The notes under the pieces were generated by a model. That model ran no database searches. It was not told where the DNA came from and was given only the letters and a program-made list of their open reading frames with translations. A stretch of DNA of 6,468 bases, taken from Chitinophaga pinensis (GTDB taxonomy: Bacteria; Bacteroidota; Bacteroidia; Flavobacteriales_D; Crocinitomicaceae). The stretch covers positions 1 through 6,468 of the forward strand of contig CAMATR010000106.1 in NCBI GenBank assembly GCA_945861175.1, written 5' to 3'. Shown piece after piece: positions 1 to 6,273 of this stretch. How positions within the stretch are numbered: the first letter of the stretch is position 1; each line of letters starts with the position of its first letter. The position numbers and the translations under genes are program-made.

Positions 1-2
1 AC

Positions 3-104
3 CTTAAAAAAGCAGTAGATAAGTGCATTGAGCTATCTCTAGAAGTGAAAATGCGATATTGTTTAAACAAATGTTTTAACAAAAAAATAAAAAAACCCTC
101 TTAA
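3..104 (+). CDS. Possible C-terminal tail of a gene entering from the left edge (weak)
   Basis: One forward frame is open from the left edge for 33 codons and stops at TAA 102-104, inside the left arm of the terminator at 89-139. Its first 16 residues (LKKAVDKCIELSLEVK) look like an amphipathic helix. The last part is Lys- and Asn-rich and could simply be translated intergenic DNA. A second reading is equally possible: another frame ends at TAG 16-18 after five codons (TLKKQ), which would place the terminator about 70 nt downstream of that stop. An open frame this short arises easily by chance, so this is only a candidate and no function can be given. Confidence 0.22.
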   Translation, partial: LKKAVDKCIELSLEVKMRYCLNKCFNKKIKKPS

Positions 105-139
105 CTTATTGTTTATTAACTTGTTAAGAGGGTTTTTTT
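89..139 (-). terminator. Bidirectional rho-independent terminator of tRNA-Arg
   Basis: Bases 89-105 (AAAAAAACCCTCTTAAC) are the exact reverse complement of 123-139, giving a 17-bp stem with a 17-nt loop. The A-run on one side and T-run on the other let it work in both directions. It lies directly after the 3' end of tRNA-Arg at 142 on the minus strand, so it ends that transcript. It can also stop any plus-strand gene arriving from the left of the window. Confidence 0.88.
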
Positions 140-141
140 CG

Positions 142-213
142 TGGTCCCAACAGGACTCGAACCTGTATCTAAAGTTTAGGAAACTTCTATTCTATCCCTT
201 GAACTATGAGACC
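142..213 (-). tRNA. tRNA-Arg (anticodon CCT)
   Basis: The minus strand folds into a full 72-nt cloverleaf. The acceptor stem is GGTCTCA paired with TGGGACC (one G-T), with discriminator A at 142. The D stem is GTTC/GAAT, the anticodon stem GAAGT/ACTTT, and the T stem ACAGG/CCTGT with loop TTCGAAT. The anticodon loop TTCCTAA places CCT at positions 34-36, which reads AGG arginine codons. The variable loop is four bases. CCA is not encoded after A73 (the next bases are C, G), so it must be added by tRNA nucleotidyltransferase, as is common in Bacteroidota. A strong terminator follows directly. Confidence 0.96.
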
Positions 214-220
214 AGAGCAT

Positions 221-251
221 CAAAATTAATGAAATGAACCATAGGGAAAAA
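221..251 (-). promoter_or_regulatory. Candidate promoter of tRNA-Arg
   Basis: On the minus strand 228-221 reads TAATTTTG, an exact match to the Bacteroidota -7 element TAnnTTTG. At the expected distance (19 nt) upstream lies only TTTT (251-248) rather than TTTG, so the -33 element is imperfect. The G of the -7 box is seven bases from the first base of the mature tRNA, which would start transcription at or within a few bases of the tRNA 5' end. In AT-rich DNA this motif can occur by chance. Read-through from the GNAT gene upstream is the alternative source of this tRNA. Confidence 0.38.
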
Positions 252-281
252 TGATTGAACGAATTTGGTTCGGATCATTTT
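248..281 (-). terminator. Probable terminator of the GNAT gene, overlapping its stop codon
   Basis: On the minus strand an imperfect hairpin forms between 281-268 and 260-248. GTTC pairs with GAAC around a 7-nt loop (261-267), then come one G-T pair and a single bulged G, then ATGAT/ATCAT extended by an A/T tract. It ends in a run of five T (251-247) on the minus strand. The stop codon of the GNAT gene (277-275) lies within the first arm. The bulge makes it weaker than the other two terminators here, so partial read-through into tRNA-Arg is possible. Confidence 0.5.
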
Positions 282-787
282 AATACTTTTTCATAAGCCC
301 TTCTTGCCGAACCACGGAAAGTCACCTCGCCGCAATAGGAATATCCGAATTTATCGAATAAAAAAATCATAGCATGATTGTCGAAATTGGTGTCAGCCTT
401 GATGCTTGTGATGCCTTTTTCGCGGGTATATTCCTCAATTTTGTGAAATAATTCTTTTGCTAGCCCTCTTCCAAGATGCGATGATGCTATAGCTACCCGA
501 TGAAACACCACGAAGTCGCCATTGCTTAGCCACTCTCCCTTCAATCGGGAATATTCGGGTTCATCGTTGATAATGAGGGCAACATATCCTGCAATTTTAT
601 CACCTTCAACAAGCACATAACCCGCTTCCTTTTCGATGTCTATCCTAATGATATCGCGATTGGGGTATCCATCCTGCCACTGATTACTTCCATCTACTTT
701 TCTGAGTTCAATAGCGAATTGAATGATGTTCCAGATGGAATCAAGGTCTTGATCTACTGCTTTTCTGAAAATTGACTCTTGATTCAT
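275..787 (-). CDS. GNAT-family N-acetyltransferase
   Basis: The 170-residue product has the usual length of a single-domain GCN5-related acetyltransferase, a cytosolic enzyme that moves acetyl from acetyl-CoA to an amine. The acetyl-CoA-binding motif A is clear: strand FHRVAI (95-100), then HLGRGLAKELF (104-114), matching the R/Q-x-x-G-x-G/A pyrophosphate loop and following helix. Motif B is NHAMIFLFDKFGY (137-149). The N-terminal part contains RKVDGSNQWQDGYPN (29-43), a stretch I associate with a Bacteroidota subgroup of uncharacterised GNAT proteins. The acceptor substrate cannot be predicted. The ATG at 787-785 is the only good start; the preceding bases (AAAGATATTAT) give no strong Shine-Dalgarno. 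The gene lies between two tRNA genes on the same strand. The tRNA-fMet terminator upstream implies a separate promoter in 788-847, but I see no clear TAnnTTTG there. Confidence 0.93.
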   Translation of the reverse strand: MNQESIFRKAVDQDLDSIWNIIQFAIELRKVDGSNQWQDGYPNRDIIRIDIEKEAGYVLVEGDKIAGYVALIINDEPEYSRLKGEWLSNGDFVVFHRVAIASSHLGRGLAKELFHKIEEYTREKGITSIKADTNFDNHAMIFLFDKFGYSYCGEVTFRGSARRAYEKVLK

Positions 788-847
788 ATAATATCTTTCG
801 AAGGCACATTAAAGGGATCTGTACGAAACAAGAAACGGTTGAAAATT

Positions 848-879
848 AAAAATGCTGTTACTAAAGTAACAGCATTTTT
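848..879 (-). terminator. Rho-independent terminator of tRNA-fMet
   Basis: Bases 848-861 (AAAAATGCTGTTAC) pair perfectly with 866-879, a 14-bp stem closed by a 4-nt loop. On the minus strand the hairpin starts six bases after the tRNA-fMet 3' end and finishes in a five-base T run. The plus strand also ends in T's, so it is potentially bidirectional. It separates the tRNA transcript from the GNAT gene downstream. Confidence 0.9.
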
Positions 880-885
880 TCTTTG

Positions 886-958
<73 letters not shown>

Positions 959-962
959 CTCT

Positions 963-981
963 AATCAATCGAAAATTGATT
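963..981 (-). repeat. Small inverted repeat in the tRNA-fMet 5' leader
   Basis: AATCAAT (963-969) and ATTGATT (975-981) are perfect reverse complements around a 5-nt spacer. If transcription starts near 990, this hairpin would fill most of the leader and end four bases before the mature tRNA 5' end. It could influence RNase P processing, or it may be a chance AT-rich palindrome. Confidence 0.4.
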
Positions 982-996
982 TATTCGAATGCGTTA

Positions 997-1026
997 CAAA
1001 GATAATGAGAGTTTCTGCATCTGCAA
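997..1026 (-). promoter_or_regulatory. Promoter of tRNA-fMet
   Basis: On the minus strand TTG (1026-1024), a 19-nt spacer, then TATCTTTG (1004-997) fits the Bacteroidota sigma-70 consensus TTG...TAnnTTTG. Start of transcription is expected near 990, leaving a leader of about 30 nt before the mature tRNA at 958. Position, orientation and spacing all agree. Confidence 0.75.
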
Positions 1027-1030
1027 GTGT

Positions 1031-1060
1031 TCTGCTGAAAAATTAGGAAATATTAGCAGA
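1031..1060. repeat. Short inverted repeat between divergent promoters
   Basis: TCTGCTGA (1031-1038) and TTAGCAGA (1053-1060) are reverse complements except for one G-T, separated by 14 bases. The element lies just upstream of the tRNA-fMet -33 box and about 50 bases upstream of the lipoprotein -7 box. It could be an operator, but it has no U-run and matches no regulator site I recognise. Confidence 0.25.
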
Positions 1061-1112
1061 GAAATGTATTCAATCTAAGAAGTATAAAATCATTTTTCTA
1101 TTTCTTTCTTGT

Positions 1113-1120
1113 TACTTTTG
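1113..1120 (+). promoter_or_regulatory. Candidate -7 element of the lipoprotein gene
   Basis: TACTTTTG is an exact TAnnTTTG match, 36 bases before the ATG at 1157. The region where a -33 box is expected (about 1091-1096) has a T run but no TTG, so only half of the promoter is well supported. The predicted leader is about 30 nt. Confidence 0.45.
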
Positions 1121-1156
1121 ATTCACTTTATCATTTATTCTTGAAAATCTGTAAGT

Positions 1157-1945
1157 ATGAAAATGCTATTAATTTATAGTTCCTTAGGTCTGATTTCTTT
1201 AATTTTCAGCGCGTGCTCCTCTAATAATGAAGATGGGGAAGGTGAAAATGAAAAGAAAATAGGCAAACTCAAAAACGAGGGCGATTTTGAAGATAAAGTA
1301 GCTGCAATTGAGAATAATTCCAATTGGAAAATTATGAACAGTTTGGCCTATAACAACAATGCAGGATCGAGAGAAGAAGTGATTGCCTATCTCAATGAAA
1401 CAGATGAGGCAGTTAAATTGGAGGAAATTTTCTTTGATGCTCCAACTGGAGATTATGGAACAAGGATTTTTTATGTGGATGGAGGTAAAAAGTTTGCATC
1501 GAAAGAAGTTTTTTTTGACAACCAAAAGAAAATACCCCAATTTATTGAACGTATTACTTTTTACGATAAAAAGCAGGCGCCTGTTTATACTAGAGAGCGA
1601 AGCACGGCATTGGAAGAAGATTTGTCTAAGCAAATATTTGAGCAAAAAACACCAGTTGGGTTATCAATTGACAGGGCAATGGAAATAATTAATAAGCAAG
1701 GTTCTTTTGAAACTACCTTTCAGGGATTCGTTGAAAATGGTGGACTGACATACATCTTAGTGGGTGAAAACACACCAGATGGTTTTGCCTCATCTCTCGT
1801 TGTTCAATACGAATCTAAAGATGTTTTGAAATTGCAAAAAAATGAACGAGGAATGATAGGAATACCTATAGAGGTTCAGCACCAAACGATGCTGGATGAA
1901 CAAGGGCTTAAATTTCAGATTTTATTAAACCTTCGCCTTCTTTAG
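1157..1945 (+). CDS. Uncharacterised exported lipoprotein
   Basis: The 262-residue product begins with a type II (lipoprotein) signal: MK, a hydrophobic stretch from residue 3 to about 17, then FSAC with the lipidated Cys at residue 20. The residues after the Cys (SSNNEDGEGE) are polar and acidic. In Bacteroidota an acidic stretch close to the Cys often acts as a lipoprotein export signal to the cell surface, so surface exposure is plausible but inferred. The mature part mixes predicted helices and strands (for example IFFDAP 91-96, GTRIFYVDGG 101-110, ERITFYD 131-137, LTYILVGE 197-204), with only one Cys and no enzyme motif I recognise. I cannot assign a family. It seems to be a single-gene unit: tRNA-fMet diverges upstream, and the next gene is 125 bases away. 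The alternative start at Met3 would leave a similar signal peptide. No clear Shine-Dalgarno precedes the ATG. Confidence 0.9.
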   Translation: MKMLLIYSSLGLISLIFSACSSNNEDGEGENEKKIGKLKNEGDFEDKVAAIENNSNWKIMNSLAYNNNAGSREEVIAYLNETDEAVKLEEIFFDAPTGDYGTRIFYVDGGKKFASKEVFFDNQKKIPQFIERITFYDKKQAPVYTRERSTALEEDLSKQIFEQKTPVGLSIDRAMEIINKQGSFETTFQGFVENGGLTYILVGENTPDGFASSLVVQYESKDVLKLQKNERGMIGIPIEVQHQTMLDEQGLKFQILLNLRLL

Positions 1946-2043
1946 CCTTAAGCTATTGCTGTAACTTGCATAGGTCCTCTTTCCGCTAAGACAACATAGC
2001 AGCCGTTCGACATTTTATAAAACTTTAATAGTAAAGAATTGTT

Positions 2044-2051
2044 TAGTTTTC
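2044..2051 (+). promoter_or_regulatory. Weak promoter candidate in the 1946-2070 gap
   Basis: TAGTTTTC matches TAnnTTTG at all fixed positions except the final G and lies 19 bases before the ATG of the barrel gene. No TTG lies at the proper distance upstream. The rest of this 125-base gap shows no convincing U-tailed hairpin to end the lipoprotein transcript, so co-transcription with that gene is not excluded. Confidence 0.25.
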
Positions 2052-2070
2052 GACCTTCATAATCTTAGCT

Positions 2071-4848
2071 ATGGATTTTTTTAAAAGACTCTTTTTAAGT
2101 TTAGTTGCTTTTTTTATTTGCGCCACGGCCCAGGCTCAAAACATGAAAATTACAGGAACACTGTATGATTCCTCAGGTACACAGCCACTGCACCAAGCAA
2201 TGATAATGGCCGTGCGTGTAAAAGATTCTGTTTTGTTGGGATTTACAAGATCTCAAAAAAACGGAACATTTATCCTTACTGGATTTCCTATCGATACTTT
2301 TTCCATTGTCATTGCTCATCCAAGATTTGATGATAAGTTCATTTATGTTTTTGGAAATAAAGACAATCAAGAGATTGATATTCCTTCAGTAAGAATGCCT
2401 GAACACTCGAAAGAGCTGCAGGAAGTAATGATTTACGCAAATAAAAATCCGATTTATTACAAAGGCGACACATTGGTTTATGTTGCAGATTCTTTTAAGG
2501 TGGCCGAAGGCGCTGTGGTAGAAGACCTCTTAAAAAAACTTCCTGGGTTGAAGATAGATAAAGATGGGAAAATCACTTCCCAAGGACAAGAAATCAGCAA
2601 GGTACTGGTTGATGGGGATGAATTTTTCGGTTCTGACCCTACTGTAGCTACAAAAAACCTTGCGGCAGATGGGATTGAAACAGTGCAGATTTATGAAAAA
2701 ACAGACAATGAAACTATTGGAGGTTCTGACGAAAAAATTCGCGTACTAGACCTCAAGCTCAAGGAAGAAGCAAAAAAGGGTTATTTCGGAAGGATATCAG
2801 GCGCATCGGACATGGCACTTACTCCTTTGGAAGATTATTCCGGAAGCCGACCATTTTATGAGGGGGAACTACTCTTTAATAAATTCAATAGTAAACAAAA
2901 AATATCAGTTTTTGCCCTAGGATCAAATACACCGCGTTCTAGTTTTGGTCGCGGTGACCTGAATAAATTTGGTTTGTCCAATGAAAATGGTGCAAACAGA
3001 AATTTCTGGGAGCCCAATAACAGCGATAATACAAGTGGAATACCTCAAACATTGAAGGCTGGAATTTATTATTCAGACAAGTTTGGTAAAAAGAAGAACA
3101 CTGAAATGCTCTTTAATTATTCCTTTTACAACGACCGTTTAGACGCCAGATCTTCCAGTCGCTCGCAATATTTTTTGACTGACACTACCTATTTCACAGA
3201 AGATTCAACACGCAACTATTCTGAGAATGAATCCCATAAATTCAATCTTTCCATTCAAAGTCAGCTTGATTCGCTTACCTTGTTAGAATTTAAGCCTTCC
3301 ATTAGCATTGATAAAGGCCTCACTAACAGTGCAAATTTCAATGATTTCACAGGCGAAACAGGTATAGAATCATTGTCAACACACGTTAATAATGACAATA
3401 TATCTAAGGGGTTAAGTACCAATAGCACCTTGCGTTTGTATCGTAAATTCATGAAGAAACGGCGTGAATTAGAGGTGCGATACGACCTCATAACCACGGA
3501 TAACAAAACTGACGGAAAACTGAATACTAGCTCAGAATACAAACTTTTAGGGATTACTGATTCTGTGGATCAGAATAAAATCAATTATAATTCTAGTACA
3601 AGTCACTACGGCACGGTTAGTTATTTTGAGCCAATATCGAAATATTGGAAAGTAAATGTTAATTACCTCTACGAATATGGTTTTTCTAATCAGCTTAAGG
3701 AAACTAATGATAAGGTAAACGGAATATATAACGGTTTCAGGGCTGAATTCTCTAATAATTTTGGAAACACACGTGTTCAAAATAGAGGGGGTGCTGAAAT
3801 GATTTATGAAACTGGGAAGCATTATCTTTCCGGCGGATTGTACTTCCGAAATATCAATATTTACAACAATAATTTGATATCGAATGTTGTTATCAATCAA
3901 AATATCAATAACTACCTACCTAAATTTAAATATGAGTATAAACCGTCCATTAGTAAACGTTTTACGGTGAATTACAACACAAGCTCACAACAGCCCGCAA
4001 TTGCGGATCTGCAGCCTGTGCAAGACAATTCGAATCCAAACAGAATTCAGGTTGGTAATCCCGACTTAAAGCCAAATTATGTTCACAGAGTCAATGTGAA
4101 TTTTAACACTTGGAATGCACTTTCTGGCAAATACATTTGGTCTGGGGGATCTTTTAACTTAACTCAAAATGGATTTGCCACACAAACAACCTTTGACGTA
4201 TTTGGAAGAACTGAGTCAAAAACGATCAACGTTGACGGGAACATGAGTGCAAATGTTTTTGCGGGAGCTGGTTATCCTATTCTTGACAGAAAAATTGAAT
4301 TCCAACCTTCAATGAGCGGTTCTTTCAACCGTTTTAAAAGTTATGTTGGGTCTCAAGAAAACGTAACGGACAACTTTGCCATCACACCTGAATTTGATAT
4401 TGATTTTGAATGGGATTCTTTGGAAATCAGCTTCGAATCCAGCTATTCCTATAACAATCCAATAAGTTCATTGAGTTCCGTATCGAATACTCCGTTCTCA
4501 ATTACAAATATCTCTCTAGGAGTTGATTGGAAATTTCCAAATGGAGTAGGTGTTAAAGTTGATGGTAATTACACAAAGAATAATCAACCGGGTAGAGGAT
4601 TCTATGATACGGAGTATTTTGTATTCAATGCAGAAATAAATAAAAAGTTCCTTAAAACACAAAACTTGACAGTATCCTTGCTTGGTAATGACCTCTTAAA
4701 TCAGAATATTAATGCCACTAGGACGGTTAACGGAAATGCCGTTACAGATTTTCGCACTACGATTATTTCTCGGTATTTCCTCCTGAAGGCAAACTATAGA
4801 TTCAACAATAGAAAAATGAAAGAAGATGACTTTAAAGGCTGGTATTAA
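2071..4848 (+). CDS. TonB-dependent-receptor-like outer-membrane beta-barrel protein
   Basis: The 925-residue product has a Sec signal peptide (FFKRLFLSLVAFFICATAQAQ, cut near 23). A carboxypeptidase-D regulatory-like beta-sandwich follows at about 25-110 (MKITGTLYDSSGTQPL...), typical of Bacteroidota transporters. Next is a plug-like domain at about 118-235 with VVEDLLKKLPGL (149-160), KVLVDGDEFFG (177-187) and ETVQIYEK (203-210). The remainder to the C-terminus alternates aromatic and polar residues as in transmembrane barrel strands, and includes the family signature VGNPDLKPNYVHRVN (661-675). The architecture matches outer-membrane beta-barrel proteins of the PF14905 kind, relatives of TonB-dependent receptors. 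I see no definite TonB box, so energised transport is likely but unproven. The ligand is unknown. The last 23 bases overlap the GLPGLI gene, implying translational coupling and a shared function. The frame is intact throughout. The start is set by the signal peptide, and no strong Shine-Dalgarno is visible. Confidence 0.9.
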   Translation: MDFFKRLFLSLVAFFICATAQAQNMKITGTLYDSSGTQPLHQAMIMAVRVKDSVLLGFTRSQKNGTFILTGFPIDTFSIVIAHPRFDDKFIYVFGNKDNQEIDIPSVRMPEHSKELQEVMIYANKNPIYYKGDTLVYVADSFKVAEGAVVEDLLKKLPGLKIDKDGKITSQGQEISKVLVDGDEFFGSDPTVATKNLAADGIETVQIYEKTDNETIGGSDEKIRVLDLKLKEEAKKGYFGRISGASDMALTPLEDYSGSRPFYEGELLFNKFNSKQKISVFALGSNTPRSSFGRGDLNKFGLSNENGANRNFWEPNNSDNTSGIPQTLKAGIYYSDKFGKKKNTEMLFNYSFYNDRLDARSSSRSQYFLTDTTYFTEDSTRNYSENESHKFNLSIQSQLDSLTLLEFKPSISIDKGLTNSANFNDFTGETGIESLSTHVNNDNISKGLSTNSTLRLYRKFMKKRRELEVRYDLITTDNKTDGKLNTSSEYKLLGITDSVDQNKINYNSSTSHYGTVSYFEPISKYWKVNVNYLYEYGFSNQLKETNDKVNGIYNGFRAEFSNNFGNTRVQNRGGAEMIYETGKHYLSGGLYFRNINIYNNNLISNVVINQNINNYLPKFKYEYKPSISKRFTVNYNTSSQQPAIADLQPVQDNSNPNRIQVGNPDLKPNYVHRVNVNFNTWNALSGKYIWSGGSFNLTQNGFATQTTFDVFGRTESKTINVDGNMSANVFAGAGYPILDRKIEFQPSMSGSFNRFKSYVGSQENVTDNFAITPEFDIDFEWDSLEISFESSYSYNNPISSLSSVSNTPFSITNISLGVDWKFPNGVGVKVDGNYTKNNQPGRGFYDTEYFVFNAEINKKFLKTQNLTVSLLGNDLLNQNINATRTVNGNAVTDFRTTIISRYFLLKANYRFNNRKMKEDDFKGWY

Positions 4849-5572
4849 TCGATTTTTACTTTTTACGGGGCTACTGATAGTTGGGAATAATTTATTCTCC
4901 CAAATTAATACGGGTAGAATAATATTCGAGCGGAAAACAAATCTTAAAAAACGCTACGGGGATAATCCGCGAATGAAAAATTTCATAACGGAAGAAAATA
5001 AATATCGAACAGAAAATTTCGAATTATTTTTTAATGACACATCTTGTGTTTTTCGCCCTATACCAGAAGATGAAGCATCTTCCCAACAAGGCTTTATGAA
5101 GTTTTTAACCAATAAAAATACAGTCTATCAAAACCTGAATAAAAAAGAAAAATTCATCATCATTGATTTATGGGGGACTAGTGCTTATATCAAAGATACT
5201 ATGGATAAACGATCGTGGAAAATTACGGAAAGTACTCGAAACATTAGTGGATACAATTGTCGCAAGGCTATTTGGCAGATGAACGATTCTACACAAATTT
5301 ACGCTTGGTTCTCTTCAGATATTGTTCCTTCCGTTGGTCCTGAAGGATTCCAAGGACTACCAGGTGCAATATTGGGCATGGCAACCGAAGATGGTGGAGT
5401 AATTTATTTTGCTAAAGATGTAAAACAAATGGAGTTGCCGACTGGTATTTTGCAATATGATGCGAAAGGAAAAGATGTATATACGGAAGAAAAACTAAAG
5501 GTAATGCTAAAGGAACGTATGTCACAATGGGTCAAACCTAAAGACCTAGAAGCGATGTTTGTTTGGCTCTAA
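4826..5572 (+). CDS. GLPGLI-family exported protein, partner of the barrel
   Basis: The 248-residue product starts with a signal peptide (hydrophobic 10-20, likely cut after NNLFSQ near 26), so it acts in the periplasm or at the outer membrane. The family signature appears as GPEGFQGLPGAILG (171-184); the usual GLPGLI core is GLPGAI here. Other conserved family features are SGYNCRKAIW (141-150) and YAWFSSDIVPS (159-169) just before the signature. There are two Cys, C74 and C145, the latter in the conserved segment. The length is normal for the family, whose molecular function is unknown. Such genes often sit next to TonB-receptor-like barrels in Bacteroidota, as here. The ATG lies inside the end of the barrel gene (23-bp overlap, different frame) directly after the purine-rich GAAAGAAG, which can serve as ribosome-binding site. 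The stop is two bases from the stop of the converging gene. Confidence 0.9.
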   Translation: MTLKAGINRFLLFTGLLIVGNNLFSQINTGRIIFERKTNLKKRYGDNPRMKNFITEENKYRTENFELFFNDTSCVFRPIPEDEASSQQGFMKFLTNKNTVYQNLNKKEKFIIIDLWGTSAYIKDTMDKRSWKITESTRNISGYNCRKAIWQMNDSTQIYAWFSSDIVPSVGPEGFQGLPGAILGMATEDGGVIYFAKDVKQMELPTGILQYDAKGKDVYTEEKLKVMLKERMSQWVKPKDLEAMFVWL

Positions 5573-5574
5573 AA

Positions 5575-6174
5575 TTATGAATAAACAGTTTCCGCAATAA
5601 CTTCTTTTACTTCTGGAAGATGGGATTTCAACAGGTTTTCTATCCCCCCTTTAAGAGTTGCTGTTGAAGAAGGACATCCAGCGCACGACCCTCGCATGGC
5701 GACCGTTACAGTACCTTCGCTGTAACCGAGGAAATCAATCGCGCCCCCATCATTTTCCACTGCTGGGCGAACGTATTCATCCAACAAATTTCGGATAGCA
5801 TCATCGTATTCAGAGGGCGCATATTCTTTAGTTTCACCTGAAACTTCTATTGAAGCTTTTGGGGCAGGCATTTGAAGGAGTATATCCTTACCTTCAGCAA
5901 TCCAATCTTTCACGAATTCTCGCAATTCCATTGTAATGAAATCCCAAGGAACATTATCCGTTTTTGTAATAGTAACAAAGTTGGCGGCAACAAATACATT
6001 TTTAACAAATGGAAACTGCAAGAGTTGCTCTGCCATTGGTGAATATCCTTTTGCATCAGCAGATGAAGAAAACTCAAATGAATCACCTGAAATCAATAAG
6101 TATTTGTTGGCTACAAACTTCATCGTTGCAGGATTTGGTGTCATTTCTGCATACACAGTAACTGGAACATTCAT
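5575..6174 (-). CDS. Nfu/NifU-type iron-sulfur cluster scaffold or carrier protein
   Basis: The 199-residue cytosolic product has the two-domain structure of NFU1-like proteins. The Nfu N-terminal domain (about 6-95) opens with TPNPATMKFV (12-21), the family hallmark. The NifU C-terminal domain (about 123-190) contains RPAVENDGGAIDFLG (136-150) and the cluster-binding CxxC as GSCAGCPSSTATLKGGIE (162-179), with cysteines C164 and C167. Two such proteins bind a 4Fe-4S cluster between their CxxC motifs and pass it to client apoproteins. Length and both Cys are normal, so it should be functional. E. coli NfuA is a functional analogue but has a different N-terminal domain, so I give no symbol. The gene is monocistronic as far as visible, with a candidate -7 box 16 bases before the ATG, and converges on the GLPGLI gene. 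The bases before the ATG are AT-rich without a Shine-Dalgarno. Confidence 0.96.
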   Translation of the reverse strand: MNVPVTVYAEMTPNPATMKFVANKYLLISGDSFEFSSSADAKGYSPMAEQLLQFPFVKNVFVAANFVTITKTDNVPWDFITMELREFVKDWIAEGKDILLQMPAPKASIEVSGETKEYAPSEYDDAIRNLLDEYVRPAVENDGGAIDFLGYSEGTVTVAMRGSCAGCPSSTATLKGGIENLLKSHLPEVKEVIAETVYS

Positions 6175-6189
6175 ATTAAATATTTTCTA

Positions 6190-6197
6190 CAAAATTA
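6190..6197 (-). promoter_or_regulatory. Candidate -7 element of the Nfu gene
   Basis: On the minus strand 6197-6190 reads TAATTTTG, an exact TAnnTTTG match, with 15 bases between its G and the ATG at 6174. The predicted leader is therefore only about 10 nt. No TTG stands at 19-21 nt upstream, so the -33 half is not supported. Confidence 0.4.
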
Positions 6198-6228
6198 ACT
6201 TAAACTTCCAAGAATGGCTGTTTTTATT

Positions 6229-6260
6229 TTTGGGATATTCAAAATTCTCGACTAATTTTG
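6229..6260 (+). promoter_or_regulatory. Promoter of the small HxC/CC protein gene
   Basis: TTTG (6229-6232), a 20-nt spacer and TAATTTTG (6253-6260) match the Bacteroidota -33/-7 consensus fully. The -7 box ends 13 bases before the ATG at 6274, so the leader would be under 10 nt. It diverges from the Nfu promoter candidate, which has the identical -7 octamer. Confidence 0.58.
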
Positions 6261-6273
6261 TTATGTGAAAATC

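Noticed and set aside
142..213. tRNA-Arg as an integration site of a mobile element
   Set aside because: tRNA 3' ends are frequent attachment sites, but there is no repeated tRNA fragment, integrase or foreign-looking gene in the window.
1199..1645. 148-codon reverse open frame
   Set aside because: It lies entirely antisense to the lipoprotein gene, has a Phe/Ile-rich composition typical of a shadow frame, and the plus-strand gene has a proper signal peptide and promoter.
1383..1688. 101-codon forward frame inside the lipoprotein gene
   Set aside because: It is an out-of-frame shadow with no start signal. Lys/Arg-rich composition reflects the AAA/GAA-rich codons of the real gene.
1946..2070. 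Search for a terminator or riboswitch between the lipoprotein and barrel genes
   Set aside because: Only short 4-bp pairings (such as GCTA/TAGC near 1985-2000) were found, with no U-run or recognisable aptamer core.
3261..3900. Two reverse open frames (3261-3542 and 3547-3900) inside the barrel gene
   Set aside because: The barrel reading frame is continuous and family-like across this interval. The reverse frames show no domain and no start signal.
5936..6268. 110-codon forward frame over the start of the Nfu gene
   Set aside because: It is antisense to the conserved TPNPATMKFV domain of Nfu, which is clearly the coding strand, and its tail runs through the AT-rich promoter region.
6263..6268. 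ATGTGA start-stop element before the small HxC/CC gene
   Set aside because: A minimal start-stop could act as a regulatory stall site, but it lies at or before the predicted transcription start and has no ribosome-binding site, so it is probably chance.
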